From Pseudomonadota bacterium (lineage in GTDB: Bacteria > Desulfobacterota > Desulfobulbia > Desulfobulbales > Desulfocapsaceae), in NCBI GenBank assembly GCA_018821985.1, contig JAHJKP010000003.1:62001-126000 (forward strand): 64,000 nucleotides of DNA. The letters run 5' to 3'. Made by a program: the position numbers and the translations under genes. Below the pieces are notes generated by a model. It worked only from the letters and a program-made list of their open reading frames with translations. It was not told the DNA's origin and searched no databases. Below, piece after piece: positions 8,883 through 17,769 of the stretch. The number at the start of each line of letters is the position of its first letter. Position 1 is the first letter of the stretch.

Positions 8883-9299
8883 ATGCTCTCTCAACCCACC
8901 ATTTATCTAGCCAGCGCCTGTCTTGTCGGGCTTTGCAGTCGTTATGACGGAAAAACACGACCCAATAAGGCATGCCTGCAAGGTCTGCAGAATGGGATTT
9001 GGATTCCTTTCTGCCCTGAACAGATGGGGGGCCTTCCTACCCCACGAACAGCCGCAGACCTCATCGGGGGCGATGGCAACGATGTCCTCTCGGGAAAAGC
9101 AAGAGTGATAACCCGAGACGGAATAGACGTAAGCCCACAATTCATCCAGGGGGCTGAACAGACACTGCTGCTGGCAAAGAGCCAGCAGGTAACTTCCATT
9201 TGTTTAAAGAGTAACAGCCCTTCCTGTGGAATCTCTGGAACAACAGGGGTTACAGCCGCCCTCCTCAAAAAACATGGCTTTCATCTGACAGAATTTTAG
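8883..9299 (+). CDS. DUF523 family protein
   Basis: DUF523 proteins are about 140 aa, widespread and uncharacterised. Seen here are ACLVGLCSRYDGKTRPN, CPEQMGGLPTPRTAADL, GAEQTLLLAKS and the conserved LKSNSPSCG near the C-terminus. The cysteines suggest metal or redox chemistry, but this is not known. ATG 8883 gives 138 aa beginning directly before the conserved core; a TTG at 8844 would add 13 poorly conserved residues. The gene ends in TAG and is convergent with tatC. Confidence 0.85.
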   Translation: MLSQPTIYLASACLVGLCSRYDGKTRPNKACLQGLQNGIWIPFCPEQMGGLPTPRTAADLIGGDGNDVLSGKARVITRDGIDVSPQFIQGAEQTLLLAKSQQVTSICLKSNSPSCGISGTTGVTAALLKKHGFHLTEF

Positions 9300-9330
9300 G
9301 AGCCTGATCCCTGCCCTTGCTCGTACCCTC

Positions 9331-10026
9331 TTATTTTATCCGCATCAACAAAAGAATCAAGATACCTGACTCATACAAAAGATAAAGGGGGCCGCCCATG
9401 AGCAGCATATTCACGATATCAGGTGTCGGGGTCAGCAGGGCAGCAACGATCGCAATAAGCAGCAATGCATAACGCCTGTTTTTTTCAAAGAAACTGCGGG
9501 GACAGAGCCCTACTTTGGCCAGAAAGACCATAAAAACAGGAAGCTCAAAGATGGCGCCAAATCCAAGGAGAAACAGGGTGACAAAATTTACAAAACGACT
9601 GATAGAGATAACCGGTCGCAGCTGTTCCGAGCCAAATTCAAGGAGGAAATTAATCCCAAAGGGCAGGGTCACAAAATAACAGAACAGCGTTCCTGCATAA
9701 AAAAGCAGGGTGGTAAAGAGAATAAAAAAGAATAATGGTATTCCCTCAACGCCAAATGGTTTTCCTATAGCGCGCCAGAAAACCGCCATTAGCCAAGGCA
9801 CCAGTCCATAAAGGGCAGAAAATGCCGCCAGTTTCACATGGGCGAGAAACGGACCAGCCACACTAAAAAAGTAGAGTTTTTCGGCAAGATGGTGCTGAAC
9901 AACTCGCAGCAGATCAGGTGTAAGGAAAAAGATTGCAATCGTTACGGTAAGAACACCTATCCCCAATACCCGCAGAGATTTGCGCAACTCACCTATAAAA
10001 ATCACTGCTTTATTCTGCAGTTCCAT
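9331..10026 (-). CDS. tatC: Sec-independent protein translocase TatC
   Basis: TatC is the multi-spanning receptor of the twin-arginine translocase, which exports folded proteins. The 231-residue product has about six membrane segments. The N-terminal FIGELRKSLRV corresponds to the family's HLxELRxR motif, and GFGAIFELPVF and LTPTPDIVNMLL match the conserved late TatC regions. It lies downstream of the Rne/Rng gene in the same direction, about 120 nt away. No tatA or tatB is seen nearby. DsrO, encoded at 30.4-31.2 kb, has a Tat signal and is an expected client. Confidence 0.9.
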   Translation of the reverse strand: MELQNKAVIFIGELRKSLRVLGIGVLTVTIAIFFLTPDLLRVVQHHLAEKLYFFSVAGPFLAHVKLAAFSALYGLVPWLMAVFWRAIGKPFGVEGIPLFFFILFTTLLFYAGTLFCYFVTLPFGINFLLEFGSEQLRPVISISRFVNFVTLFLLGFGAIFELPVFMVFLAKVGLCPRSFFEKNRRYALLLIAIVAALLTPTPDIVNMLLMGGPLYLLYESGILILLLMRIK

Positions 10027-10081
10027 AAAGAGAAATGTTCAGGTCGACAGATAAAGGTTGAAGGGAAAAGGACAACAAGGG

Positions 10082-10124
10082 GCACCTTGAAATATTAAAA
10101 ACCTTCATTCAAAGTTCAAGGTGC
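10082..10124. repeat. 10-bp inverted repeat between the Rne/Rng gene and tatC
   Basis: GCACCTTGAA (10082-10091) and TTCAAGGTGC (10115-10124) are perfect inverted copies around a 23-nt spacer. No U-tract follows in either direction, so it is not a standard terminator. It could shape or process the mRNA between the two minus-strand genes. Confidence 0.4.
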
Positions 10125-10147
10125 TCAACATATACCACAGCAGATTT

Positions 10148-12475
10148 CTATGATTCTTTTACCTGCCGATCTGTTTCACCCTTATGAAAGATGATCTCAT
10201 GATCCGCCGGTTTCAAGGCAGGATCAGCGATGATATCCACTGAAATCTTGTGCCTGTTTTCCAGATCGATCAGCTCATGCCGTTTATTATTCAGAAGATA
10301 ATGGGCTACATCAAGGGGAAAACGACACTCTACCCGGCCAACCATCTTGCGGCTGGCGCCGGTCTGCATCCTGCGCAGATAAAAAAGGGCCAAGGTCTCC
10401 ACTGAACGCACCACACCACGCCCTATGCAATGCGGGCAGACCTGATAATTAAGAGCCTCAACAGGGGCGCCAAGTTTCTGCCGGGAGATCTGCATCAAGC
10501 CAAATTTAGAGATCCGGCTGATATCCACCTTGGCCTTATCGCGTTTCATGGCCACCTTGACCTGCCTCTCCACCTCACGGATATTCTTCTGACTCCGCAT
10601 ATCGATGAAATCGACCACGATCAATCCACCCAGATCACGCAGCCGCAGCTGACGGGCAAGTTCTGTTGCCGCCTCCATGTTGGCCTTGAAGATAGAATCC
10701 TCAAAATTCTGACCTTTGCCGGTGGATCCCGAATTCACATCAATAGCCACCAGGGCCTCCGTGGGATCAATGACAATTGAGCCACCCGATGGCAGAAAGA
10801 CCTGCGGTTGATAGATCGATTCGATCTGATCTTCCACATTGTATTGATTGAAGATCGGGCGAGCACCCTTGTGCAATCTGACCTTGGTATTTCTTTGTTT
10901 ATCCGGCAGCATTTCGATGAAATCCCTGACCTTCTCCATGGCGGCCAGATCATCCACCAGGATCTCTTTGATCTCTGGATCGAAATGCTCCCTGAGGAAG
11001 CGAAGGACACAATCCTGGTCCTGATAAACAAGACCGACTCCGTCCATGGCCTGTCCTTTCCCTTTGATCTCACCCCAGAGCTTCAACAGATACTTGACAT
11101 CCTTGGCCAAAGAACCTTCTGTCAAATCAAAACTGGCGGTGCGCACGATCCAGCCGATCCCTTCGGGGATCTCGAGGCTGTCCATAATCTCGCGCAGCTG
11201 TGAACGTCGTTCTTCCCCGGAAATTTTCCTCGAGATCCCTGCAGAATCAGAGCCGGGCATGAGCACCACGCAGCGCCCCGGTAGCGAAAGATAGGTGGTC
11301 ATATTGGCGCCTTTATTCCCCACCTCTTCCTTCACGACCTGAACCAGCATCTCCTGACCTCGCTCCAGCACCTCATTGATATTCAGATTTTTCCACTGAT
11401 GCTGTTCAATCAATTTCAGGGTTTTTTCACTGACATCTTGTCGATAATATTCTGGATGGATCTCACTGAAGGGCAGGAAACCGTTCTTCTCAGTCCCATA
11501 ATCAATAAAGGCAGCCTGCAGGTTCGACTCTACCGCCACAATCCTGGCCTTGTAAATATTGCTTTTCGTATGCTCTTTGGCAACAGTTGAGACATGGAGG
11601 GATTCCAAACGACCATCTTCAAGCAGGGCGATTCGGCATTCTTCCGGCTCCTCCGCATTGATTAACAACCTGCTGATCGTGCCCTTGACCACCTTTTCAT
11701 CTTCGACATCAGGGACCTCATCATTTTCTTCGTCCTGAATGTCAATATTTTCCTGGGCGGGTTTCCTCCGCCCCCGTGACCGGGAAGGACGCTTCGCCTT
11801 TTCAACGACCTGATCCGGAATTGCTGCTTTCTCTGCAACCACTTCCGACAACTCTTGCCCCTGAGACTTTTCCTCATCCTGAATGTCAATATTTTCAGGG
11901 GCCGGCTTCCTTCTCCCCCGCGACCGGGAAGGACGCTTAACCTTTTCACCGACCTGATCCAGAGTTGCTGCTTTCTCTACAACCGCTTCCGGATGTTCTG
12001 GCACCTCAGACACAGCACTGTCAGTTATTCCCTCAGCAGCAATCTCTTCTGCCGGGCTGACTGCTTCTGACTTTTTCCTCCTCGGCCTGGCAGGTCGTCT
12101 GCCACTCTTTTTCGCTGGCGGGTTTATCTCAGCGAAGGCCTCTTCTCCTGGCATTTCCGCCTGACCAGCTGCTCCTTTCTCTCCCTCCGGGGATAATTTT
12201 TCTCCACTCTGAGATACAAGGCCTGGAGCAATCACCTCAGAGACAATATCTGTTTTTTTCTTCCTCGGTCGAGCAGGTCTTCTGGGCGCTTTTTTTGCTG
12301 GCGTGCTGGCCTCTGGTGCCACCTCAGAAACCGGTGTCTGCTCCTTACCTCCAGATTCTTGTCTTGCCTCATCGGCAACAGAACTCTTCCACCAGGATCC
12401 CGTTGTCGCCTTGACCTTTTTCTCCCCCTGCTCTGATGCAGCTTCATTTTCAGGACTTGTTTTTTTCTCAGTCAT
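10148..12475 (-). CDS. rne: Rne/Rng-family ribonuclease with long disordered N-terminal region
   Basis: This is an endoribonuclease of the RNase E/G family, which cuts single-stranded AU-rich RNA in rRNA processing and mRNA decay. From about residue 259 there is an S1 domain (IVAVESNLQAAFIDYG), then the DNase I-like catalytic part (VAIDVNSGSTGKG, GGLIVVDFIDMR) and the zinc-link CPHCIGRG. Residues 1-258 are low complexity: acidic stretches alternate with basic RRPARPRRKK and SRSRGRR motifs, partly as a 48-aa repeat. In E. coli RNase E the disordered scaffold is C-terminal; here it precedes the catalytic core. ATG 12475 has AAGGA 8 nt upstream and gives 775 aa. Confidence 0.92.
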   Translation of the reverse strand: MTEKKTSPENEAASEQGEKKVKATTGSWWKSSVADEARQESGGKEQTPVSEVAPEASTPAKKAPRRPARPRKKKTDIVSEVIAPGLVSQSGEKLSPEGEKGAAGQAEMPGEEAFAEINPPAKKSGRRPARPRRKKSEAVSPAEEIAAEGITDSAVSEVPEHPEAVVEKAATLDQVGEKVKRPSRSRGRRKPAPENIDIQDEEKSQGQELSEVVAEKAAIPDQVVEKAKRPSRSRGRRKPAQENIDIQDEENDEVPDVEDEKVVKGTISRLLINAEEPEECRIALLEDGRLESLHVSTVAKEHTKSNIYKARIVAVESNLQAAFIDYGTEKNGFLPFSEIHPEYYRQDVSEKTLKLIEQHQWKNLNINEVLERGQEMLVQVVKEEVGNKGANMTTYLSLPGRCVVLMPGSDSAGISRKISGEERRSQLREIMDSLEIPEGIGWIVRTASFDLTEGSLAKDVKYLLKLWGEIKGKGQAMDGVGLVYQDQDCVLRFLREHFDPEIKEILVDDLAAMEKVRDFIEMLPDKQRNTKVRLHKGARPIFNQYNVEDQIESIYQPQVFLPSGGSIVIDPTEALVAIDVNSGSTGKGQNFEDSIFKANMEAATELARQLRLRDLGGLIVVDFIDMRSQKNIREVERQVKVAMKRDKAKVDISRISKFGLMQISRQKLGAPVEALNYQVCPHCIGRGVVRSVETLALFYLRRMQTGASRKMVGRVECRFPLDVAHYLLNNKRHELIDLENRHKISVDIIADPALKPADHEIIFHKGETDRQVKES
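11729..11995. repeat. 144-bp period tandem repeat inside the Rne/Rng gene
   Basis: Two imperfect copies with a 144-nt period (about 11729-11872 and 11873-11995) encode 48-residue units containing KRPSRSRGRRKPA-ENIDIQDEE and an E-rich linker. The period is a multiple of three, so copy number can change without breaking the frame. Each unit carries one basic, potentially RNA-binding patch and one acidic patch. Confidence 0.75.
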
Positions 12476-12543
12476 TCTCATTTTCCTTGATCCAGGCACC
12501 GTTCTCCTTAACGGACAAAACAATGCTGGATACCTCATGACAC

Positions 12544-12650
12544 CCTGCAAGACATCATCTGCTGCAGGCTATCGTAAATAAATAGACACCACTACCACAT
12601 AGGCTGGTACCTTCCATGGGGTGGAATCACCTACACGGCATCCACCCCAT
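12544..12650 (-). promoter_or_regulatory. two inverted repeats in the Rne/Rng leader
   Basis: Upstream of the gene, CCTGCA/TGCAGG (12544-12549 and 12563-12568) and ATGGGGTGGA/TCCACCCCAT (12616-12625 and 12641-12650) can form hairpins in the minus-strand transcript. RNase E of E. coli autoregulates through structures in its leader; a similar role here is a guess from position. Confidence 0.3.
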
Positions 12651-12737
12651 CAACATTCTTCAATACCTATTCAGGACACCATGAAAAATTAAACATCCCG
12701 TTCCACTGAACATAAAGACATCTTTTCGAGGTTTCCT

Positions 12738-13706
12738 TCAGACAGTTACCTGCTGATAAAATTCTTTATCATTATAAATTTTCTTTTCAATCCTACCGGC
12801 AACAACCAGCATCTGCACACATGCTCTGGTCATCGCCAAGTCCTGCACATGCAGGGCCTTATCAATCTCTTCAATGGGACAGGGCCGGCGCTGGAGCAAA
12901 GCCGCGATATCCTCCACGAGCGTCGACTGCAACTGCGCCCCCTGCCCCATTTCTTTTTTCTCGATGGCCTGAAAGTCAACAAGGATCTCCACGCGGCCAT
13001 CATAACCATCAGCCAGCATTGAGGCAGCCTGTTCCATCACTTCCCGGGTCACAGGCCGAGCACGGCCATCCATGGGTGGCCTGGCCACTGTATTCAACTG
13101 AATCCGTGCGGGATGTATCTTCCGCACTGCCTGTTGCAAGGCTATAAGATCCTCAAGGCTGTCATTCATATCTCGGACCAGCAGGATTTCAAGCCAAAGC
13201 TCCCCCCCAAATTCACGACTGAAAAGGGCCAAACCTTCAATCACCTGCTCAAGGTTCACCGCAGACGCTGGTTGGTTCACCCGTTCAAAACTCTCCTGCC
13301 TGGCCGCGTCAAGTGAAGGAATCACAATATCGGCGGCTGAAAGCTCGGCTCGGACTTCAGGATCAAAAAAAAGTGTCCCGTTGGTCAGGACAGCGACTGG
13401 TTTATCCGTTTTTTCTTTGAGATAGGCAATAATTTTGCCTAAACCAGTATGCAGGGTCGGCTCACCCATCGCAGTCAAGGTAAACACATCAATTGGCCGT
13501 CCACCTGCCCCTTTGGCCAGAACCTGATCAATTTCTTTCAATATCTCTTCTGTTGGCACGTATTCTTTACGCTCACATGTCAGGTCAGTGGTGGGACCGA
13601 CTTCACAATAAACACAGTTGAGACTACAGATTTTGGGAGGTAGCAGATCAATGCCCAATGAATGACCAAGACGCCTGGAATAAACCGGGCCAAAAAGATA
13701 TTTCAT
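12738..13706 (-). CDS. radical SAM protein, COG0731-like
   Basis: This 322-residue radical SAM enzyme carries CSLNCVYCEVG near residue 27, the CX3CX2C site for a [4Fe-4S] cluster and S-adenosylmethionine. TAMGEPTLH is the GxEPxL-like SAM-binding segment, and a TIM-barrel pattern follows. The C-terminal third (about 230-322) looks like a winged-helix segment ending RIEKKIYNDKEFYQQV. The N-terminus FGPVYSRRLGHSLGID is typical of the COG0731-like group often labelled Fe-S oxidoreductase, whose substrate is unknown. It lies 262 nt upstream of the Rne/Rng gene on the same strand. Confidence 0.85.
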   Translation of the reverse strand: MKYLFGPVYSRRLGHSLGIDLLPPKICSLNCVYCEVGPTTDLTCERKEYVPTEEILKEIDQVLAKGAGGRPIDVFTLTAMGEPTLHTGLGKIIAYLKEKTDKPVAVLTNGTLFFDPEVRAELSAADIVIPSLDAARQESFERVNQPASAVNLEQVIEGLALFSREFGGELWLEILLVRDMNDSLEDLIALQQAVRKIHPARIQLNTVARPPMDGRARPVTREVMEQAASMLADGYDGRVEILVDFQAIEKKEMGQGAQLQSTLVEDIAALLQRRPCPIEEIDKALHVQDLAMTRACVQMLVVAGRIEKKIYNDKEFYQQVTV

Positions 13707-14387
13707 CGATTCATAACACTCAATGCCTTGCGGCAGAAAAAACTACTTTTCTTCAACAATTATCACAATACACAATATTTAAAAAAATAAAACAATCCCC
13801 TCTCATTATCAAGGTAAATCGTCAGCAGTCACTCTTCAGTATCCACCGATTAACAATTTTTTCAAATTGTATTTTCCCGCCTTCCCTTACATTTCCAACC
13901 AATCCTACCAACGTCCAGCAGGGCGGCCCGTACCCATGTTCCTCTCTAAAGTGCTCTGCATTTACCACCAATTTTTGTCTAACCATCTTGTGCATGGAAT
14001 GTGCCTAGATCACACCATTCAGCAACCACACGCAAATAAGGATCAAGTTCAAAACAAGATTATTCCTGAGGCTCAGAATTCTTCTGATAGAACACTCAAC
14101 TTTCAAAAAAGTTGTCATATCAAGTCACAATAGCACACTTTTAAACACGAATAACTTGAAACATTCAACCTGATTAAGTAAAGTCTTCATAAATAGTTCT
14201 ATTTTTAAAATTATTCAAATTGCTCAGTTAATAATTTTGAAAAGTTCCGTCCCAAAAGAACCTTATATCTAGCCACCTGAACAAAGTTTATCCTTGACAG
14301 ACACTCCGTTTCTGACACCTATCAACAGTCGGAGCGGCCTGAAGTTCCATAAAATATTTGCTTTTCTTTTCTGCAAAGGAGTTTACC
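13707..14387. other. AT-rich non-coding interval
   Basis: About 680 nt between the divergently transcribed radical SAM gene and lptD contain no credible gene; short open frames lack ribosome sites and homology. TTGACA occurs at 14294-14299, but the hexamer 17 nt later (ACCTAT) is poor, so the lptD promoter is uncertain. ACAATTT/AAATTGT near 13853-13870 can form a weak hairpin. The composition is clearly more AT-rich than in flanking genes. Confidence 0.5.
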
Positions 14388-16787
14388 GTGACAAAGCTCT
14401 ACCACTCTCGTGTTTGCCATCTGCTCTGCCTAACTTCTATGGCAGCCCTGTCACTCCCCACCTGCAATGGCCTTGCCGAGACTGTCACCACTGAGGAATG
14501 GCAGATAGCCGCGGACAAAATCACCCGTTACGAAGACCCCAGATCCCTTATTGCTGAGGGCAATGTGGTTCTCGTTAAACGAGAGCAGCTGCCACCAGAA
14601 CTGCCAAAAAAACAGCAGAAAAATAAACAATGGGCAGAACTTCTGGAAGAGACACCTCCTGCCCAGGAAGCAACAACCGGACAGACATTAGAGACACATA
14701 CTGCACCTCGCTATGAGACCAAAGTTACTATCCAGGCCGACTGGATTGCATATGACGTAGATCGAAGCTCCATTAAGGCCCGCGGTCATGTGTCCATCAA
14801 GGGCACTGAGGATGAAATCAGGGCCGAAGAGGGGGTGGTTGATCTGAACAAGGAAACCGGGACATTTACCGATGCCACCATCCTGCGTAAATCCTTGGAC
14901 TTGCACCTGGAAGGAACGACCATTGAAAAAACAGGGTTCAACACCTATCATATCGAAAACGGCTGGGTCATTACCTGTAAGCTGGAAAACAAAGAGACTC
15001 CCCCCTGGAGCTTTGCCAGCACCGATACCACCATCACCGAGGGTGGTTACGCCGTCATGAAAAATGCCACCTTTCGGATAAAAGATGTTCCGGTTCTTTA
15101 CACACCCTGGATGATCGTGCCTGCGAAAAATAAGCGCCAGACAGGTCTGATGTTCCCTGAGATCTCTGTCTCCGATCGCAATGGTTTTGGATTTGACCTG
15201 CCTCTGTTTGTTAATGTCTCCGACTCCACCGACCTGACCATTTTTCCTGAATACCATGCGGAGCGAGGAGTCATGCCAGGCATGGAGTTTCGCTATGTCC
15301 TGGGAGAAACACAAAAAGGGACCTTCATGGGCAGCTTTCTCCAGGATAAACTCTCAGATCCATCTGAAATCGACTATTACCGGGAAACAGGCTACACCCA
15401 TACCAATGAGGATAGATACTGGTTTCGGGGTAAAATTGACCATGACCTTGCCAACGACTTGTACACCCGTATCGACCTTGATGTCGTCTCCGATCGCGAT
15501 TATCTAACAGAGTTCAACACCGGTTTCACCGGTTTCACTCAAACCGACAACCGCTTTCTGGCCATGTATGGCCGTAACTTCCAGAACAGGACAGAGGATC
15601 AGCGCATCAACACCATGAAAGTGCTCAAGGCATGGGATTCTATGTCTCTGGAAACTAATTTCCTGGCCATTAACGATGTCCGCGCATATGAGACCTCACC
15701 TACTCCTCTCTGGAAACTGCCAGGACTGGATTTCACAGGCTCTCTTCCCTTAAATGAAAATTCTCTTACTGTTGACTGGAATGCAGACTATGTCAATTAC
15801 TGGAGGGAAAATGGTGTTGGCGGCCATCGCTTTGACCTGTTTCCCCGCCTCAGTGCCCCTGTACCTCTAGGCGCCTATCTTGAATCACGAGCAGAAGTCG
15901 GGGTACGACAAACCTCCTACATGGTTGAAAGCTACGGAGATGGAGTCTGGAATCAAGACGATAACCCCAGTCGTTCTCTCTTTAATCTCCATGGCGAGGT
16001 TGGCACCACTCTGCTCCGTAATTTTGGATTGAACAGAGACGAAGCTGCAAGCTGGGATCACCGGCTCCGCCCCTATGTCCAATATGACTATCTGCCTAAG
16101 ACCAATCAGGACGACCTTCCATTTTTCGATGAAGTTGACCGCATCGGAGACAGCAATGCCATCACCTACGGGATCAATAACTTTTTTGAACTTTTTAAGA
16201 ATAACACAAGAGAATCGGGCCGTGACTATGCCTATTTCAAAATCTGGGAAAGCTACGATATCCGCCAGGAATACTCTGACCGCCCACTGACCCCTGTCAG
16301 TTTTGAGCTTGGCTGGACCCCGGCCAATAATTTTTTACTCTCCTATAAAACAGATATCGGCATATATGGTGAAGGAGCTACATTCTACAGCCTTGCAAGC
16401 AATTACCGTAATAGTCGTGGCGATTCTCTTGGCTTGGATTATCGTTACAGCAGTACCGAAAAAATCCTGGGCTCGCCTTATAGCAGCACAGATAACTACA
16501 ATATAACAAGCCTTGTTTATCCATATTACAACAATCTCGAAAATATCCATCAAATCAACCTCTCTTTAAAAGCCAAGATTATTGACACCATTACCGCAGT
16601 TTACCAGGTCGAGCATTCGCTCTCTCAATCTCAGACCATAGATCAGAATATCTCCCTCATCTATCAACCATCCTGCTGGTCTGTTGAACTGCGTTCCAAT
16701 TATACCCCTGGTGACCAGGGTATCATGCTGCTGTTCAACCTGGCAAATATTGGCAACCCATTTGGTGTCAACCTCCCGGGACAGTAA
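14388..16787 (+). CDS. lptD: LPS-assembly protein LptD
   Basis: LptD is the outer-membrane beta-barrel that inserts lipopolysaccharide on the cell surface. A signal peptide (about residues 1-30, ending CNGLA) precedes an OstA-like periplasmic domain with repeats such as DPRSLIAEGNVVLV and RSSIKARGHVSI. The barrel follows, with family segments VLYTPWMIVPAKNKRQTGLM and DRNGFGFDLPLF. The mature part has only two cysteines (about residues 200 and 765), so the two-disulfide pattern of the E. coli protein cannot form. GTG 14388 is chosen because AAAGGAG lies 6-8 nt upstream; it gives 799 aa. It heads a tight plus-strand run with a DHH gene, mltB and mltA. Confidence 0.92.
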   Translation: MTKLYHSRVCHLLCLTSMAALSLPTCNGLAETVTTEEWQIAADKITRYEDPRSLIAEGNVVLVKREQLPPELPKKQQKNKQWAELLEETPPAQEATTGQTLETHTAPRYETKVTIQADWIAYDVDRSSIKARGHVSIKGTEDEIRAEEGVVDLNKETGTFTDATILRKSLDLHLEGTTIEKTGFNTYHIENGWVITCKLENKETPPWSFASTDTTITEGGYAVMKNATFRIKDVPVLYTPWMIVPAKNKRQTGLMFPEISVSDRNGFGFDLPLFVNVSDSTDLTIFPEYHAERGVMPGMEFRYVLGETQKGTFMGSFLQDKLSDPSEIDYYRETGYTHTNEDRYWFRGKIDHDLANDLYTRIDLDVVSDRDYLTEFNTGFTGFTQTDNRFLAMYGRNFQNRTEDQRINTMKVLKAWDSMSLETNFLAINDVRAYETSPTPLWKLPGLDFTGSLPLNENSLTVDWNADYVNYWRENGVGGHRFDLFPRLSAPVPLGAYLESRAEVGVRQTSYMVESYGDGVWNQDDNPSRSLFNLHGEVGTTLLRNFGLNRDEAASWDHRLRPYVQYDYLPKTNQDDLPFFDEVDRIGDSNAITYGINNFFELFKNNTRESGRDYAYFKIWESYDIRQEYSDRPLTPVSFELGWTPANNFLLSYKTDIGIYGEGATFYSLASNYRNSRGDSLGLDYRYSSTEKILGSPYSSTDNYNITSLVYPYYNNLENIHQINLSLKAKIIDTITAVYQVEHSLSQSQTIDQNISLIYQPSCWSVELRSNYTPGDQGIMLLFNLANIGNPFGVNLPGQ

Positions 16788-16793
16788 CGCATT

Positions 16794-17753
16794 ATGCATT
16801 ATGACATCTTCAATGGCGATAGCGACGGAATCTGTGCCCTGCATCAACTTCGTCTTGATACGCCATGCCCTGATGCCATCCTGATCACTGGACCCAAACG
16901 AGATATCACCCTGTTATCGACACTCCAGGACGTAAAGCAAAGCTCACTCACCGTCCTTGACCTCTCTCTGGAGAGCAACCGACCTTTTCTAGAGGAACTG
17001 TTGAGCAACTCCAATGAGATACTTTACATCGATCACCATTTTTCCGGGGTGATTCCGGAGACACCGGCCCTCACCGTCCATATTAATACGAGCCCTGACA
17101 CCTGCACTTCTCTCATTGTCGACTCTCTACTCCAGGGACGTTACCGGAAATGGGCCATCGTTGCCGCCTTCGGCGATAATCTGCATGATGCTGCCCTTAA
17201 GGCTGCACAAACGCTTTCTCTCTCAAGGCAGGAGCTGAAGCAACTCCAAGAACTGGGAGAGCTCCTCAACTATAATGGCTACGGCGCAACTCTGGCAGAT
17301 CTCTACTTTCACCCAGCTGATCTTTACCGGGCAATTCGACCCTTTGCCGACCCTCTGGATTTTATAAACTCTTCCCCTGAGGCCATCACTCTCTTACGTC
17401 AGGGTTTCCAACAGGACATGCTGCTGGCGCTCCGTCAAAAGGCCGTAAATCCAGGCAACATAAATCGGATATTCCACTTTCCCGACACTGCCTGGTCCAG
17501 GCGAGTATGTGGTGTTTTTGCCAACCTGAAGGCCCAGGAAAAAAAAGAAGCTGCCCATGCGCTGATTGTTGACAATGAGGATTCCACCCTGCGCATCAGT
17601 GTCAGAGCCCCCCTGGCTGACAAAAAAAAAGCGGACGCCCTCTGCCGAGCATTTCCCACCGGAGGTGGTCGCGCTGCTGCGGCAGGGATCAACAAGCTTC
17701 CTCCTGAAATGCTGGATGAATTTATCACCGCCTTTCACGCAACCTATGATTGA
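16794..17753 (+). CDS. DHH-family phosphoesterase
   Basis: The 319-residue product is a DHH-superfamily protein. It has FNGDSDGICALHQL at the N-terminus, a YIDHH motif near residue 80, DNLHDAA and the C-terminal DHHA1-like GGGRAAAAGINKL. Relatives hydrolyse phosphodiesters in small molecules, oligonucleotides or polyphosphate; the substrate cannot be assigned. The gene starts 6 nt after lptD and its stop overlaps the first possible mltB start, so it is probably co-transcribed with both. It is a second DHH protein, independent of the tRNA nucleotidyltransferase fusion. Confidence 0.85.
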   Translation: MHYDIFNGDSDGICALHQLRLDTPCPDAILITGPKRDITLLSTLQDVKQSSLTVLDLSLESNRPFLEELLSNSNEILYIDHHFSGVIPETPALTVHINTSPDTCTSLIVDSLLQGRYRKWAIVAAFGDNLHDAALKAAQTLSLSRQELKQLQELGELLNYNGYGATLADLYFHPADLYRAIRPFADPLDFINSSPEAITLLRQGFQQDMLLALRQKAVNPGNINRIFHFPDTAWSRRVCGVFANLKAQEKKEAAHALIVDNEDSTLRISVRAPLADKKKADALCRAFPTGGGRAAAAGINKLPPEMLDEFITAFHATYD

Positions 17754-17769
17754 ATCGCCCGAAGCACGA

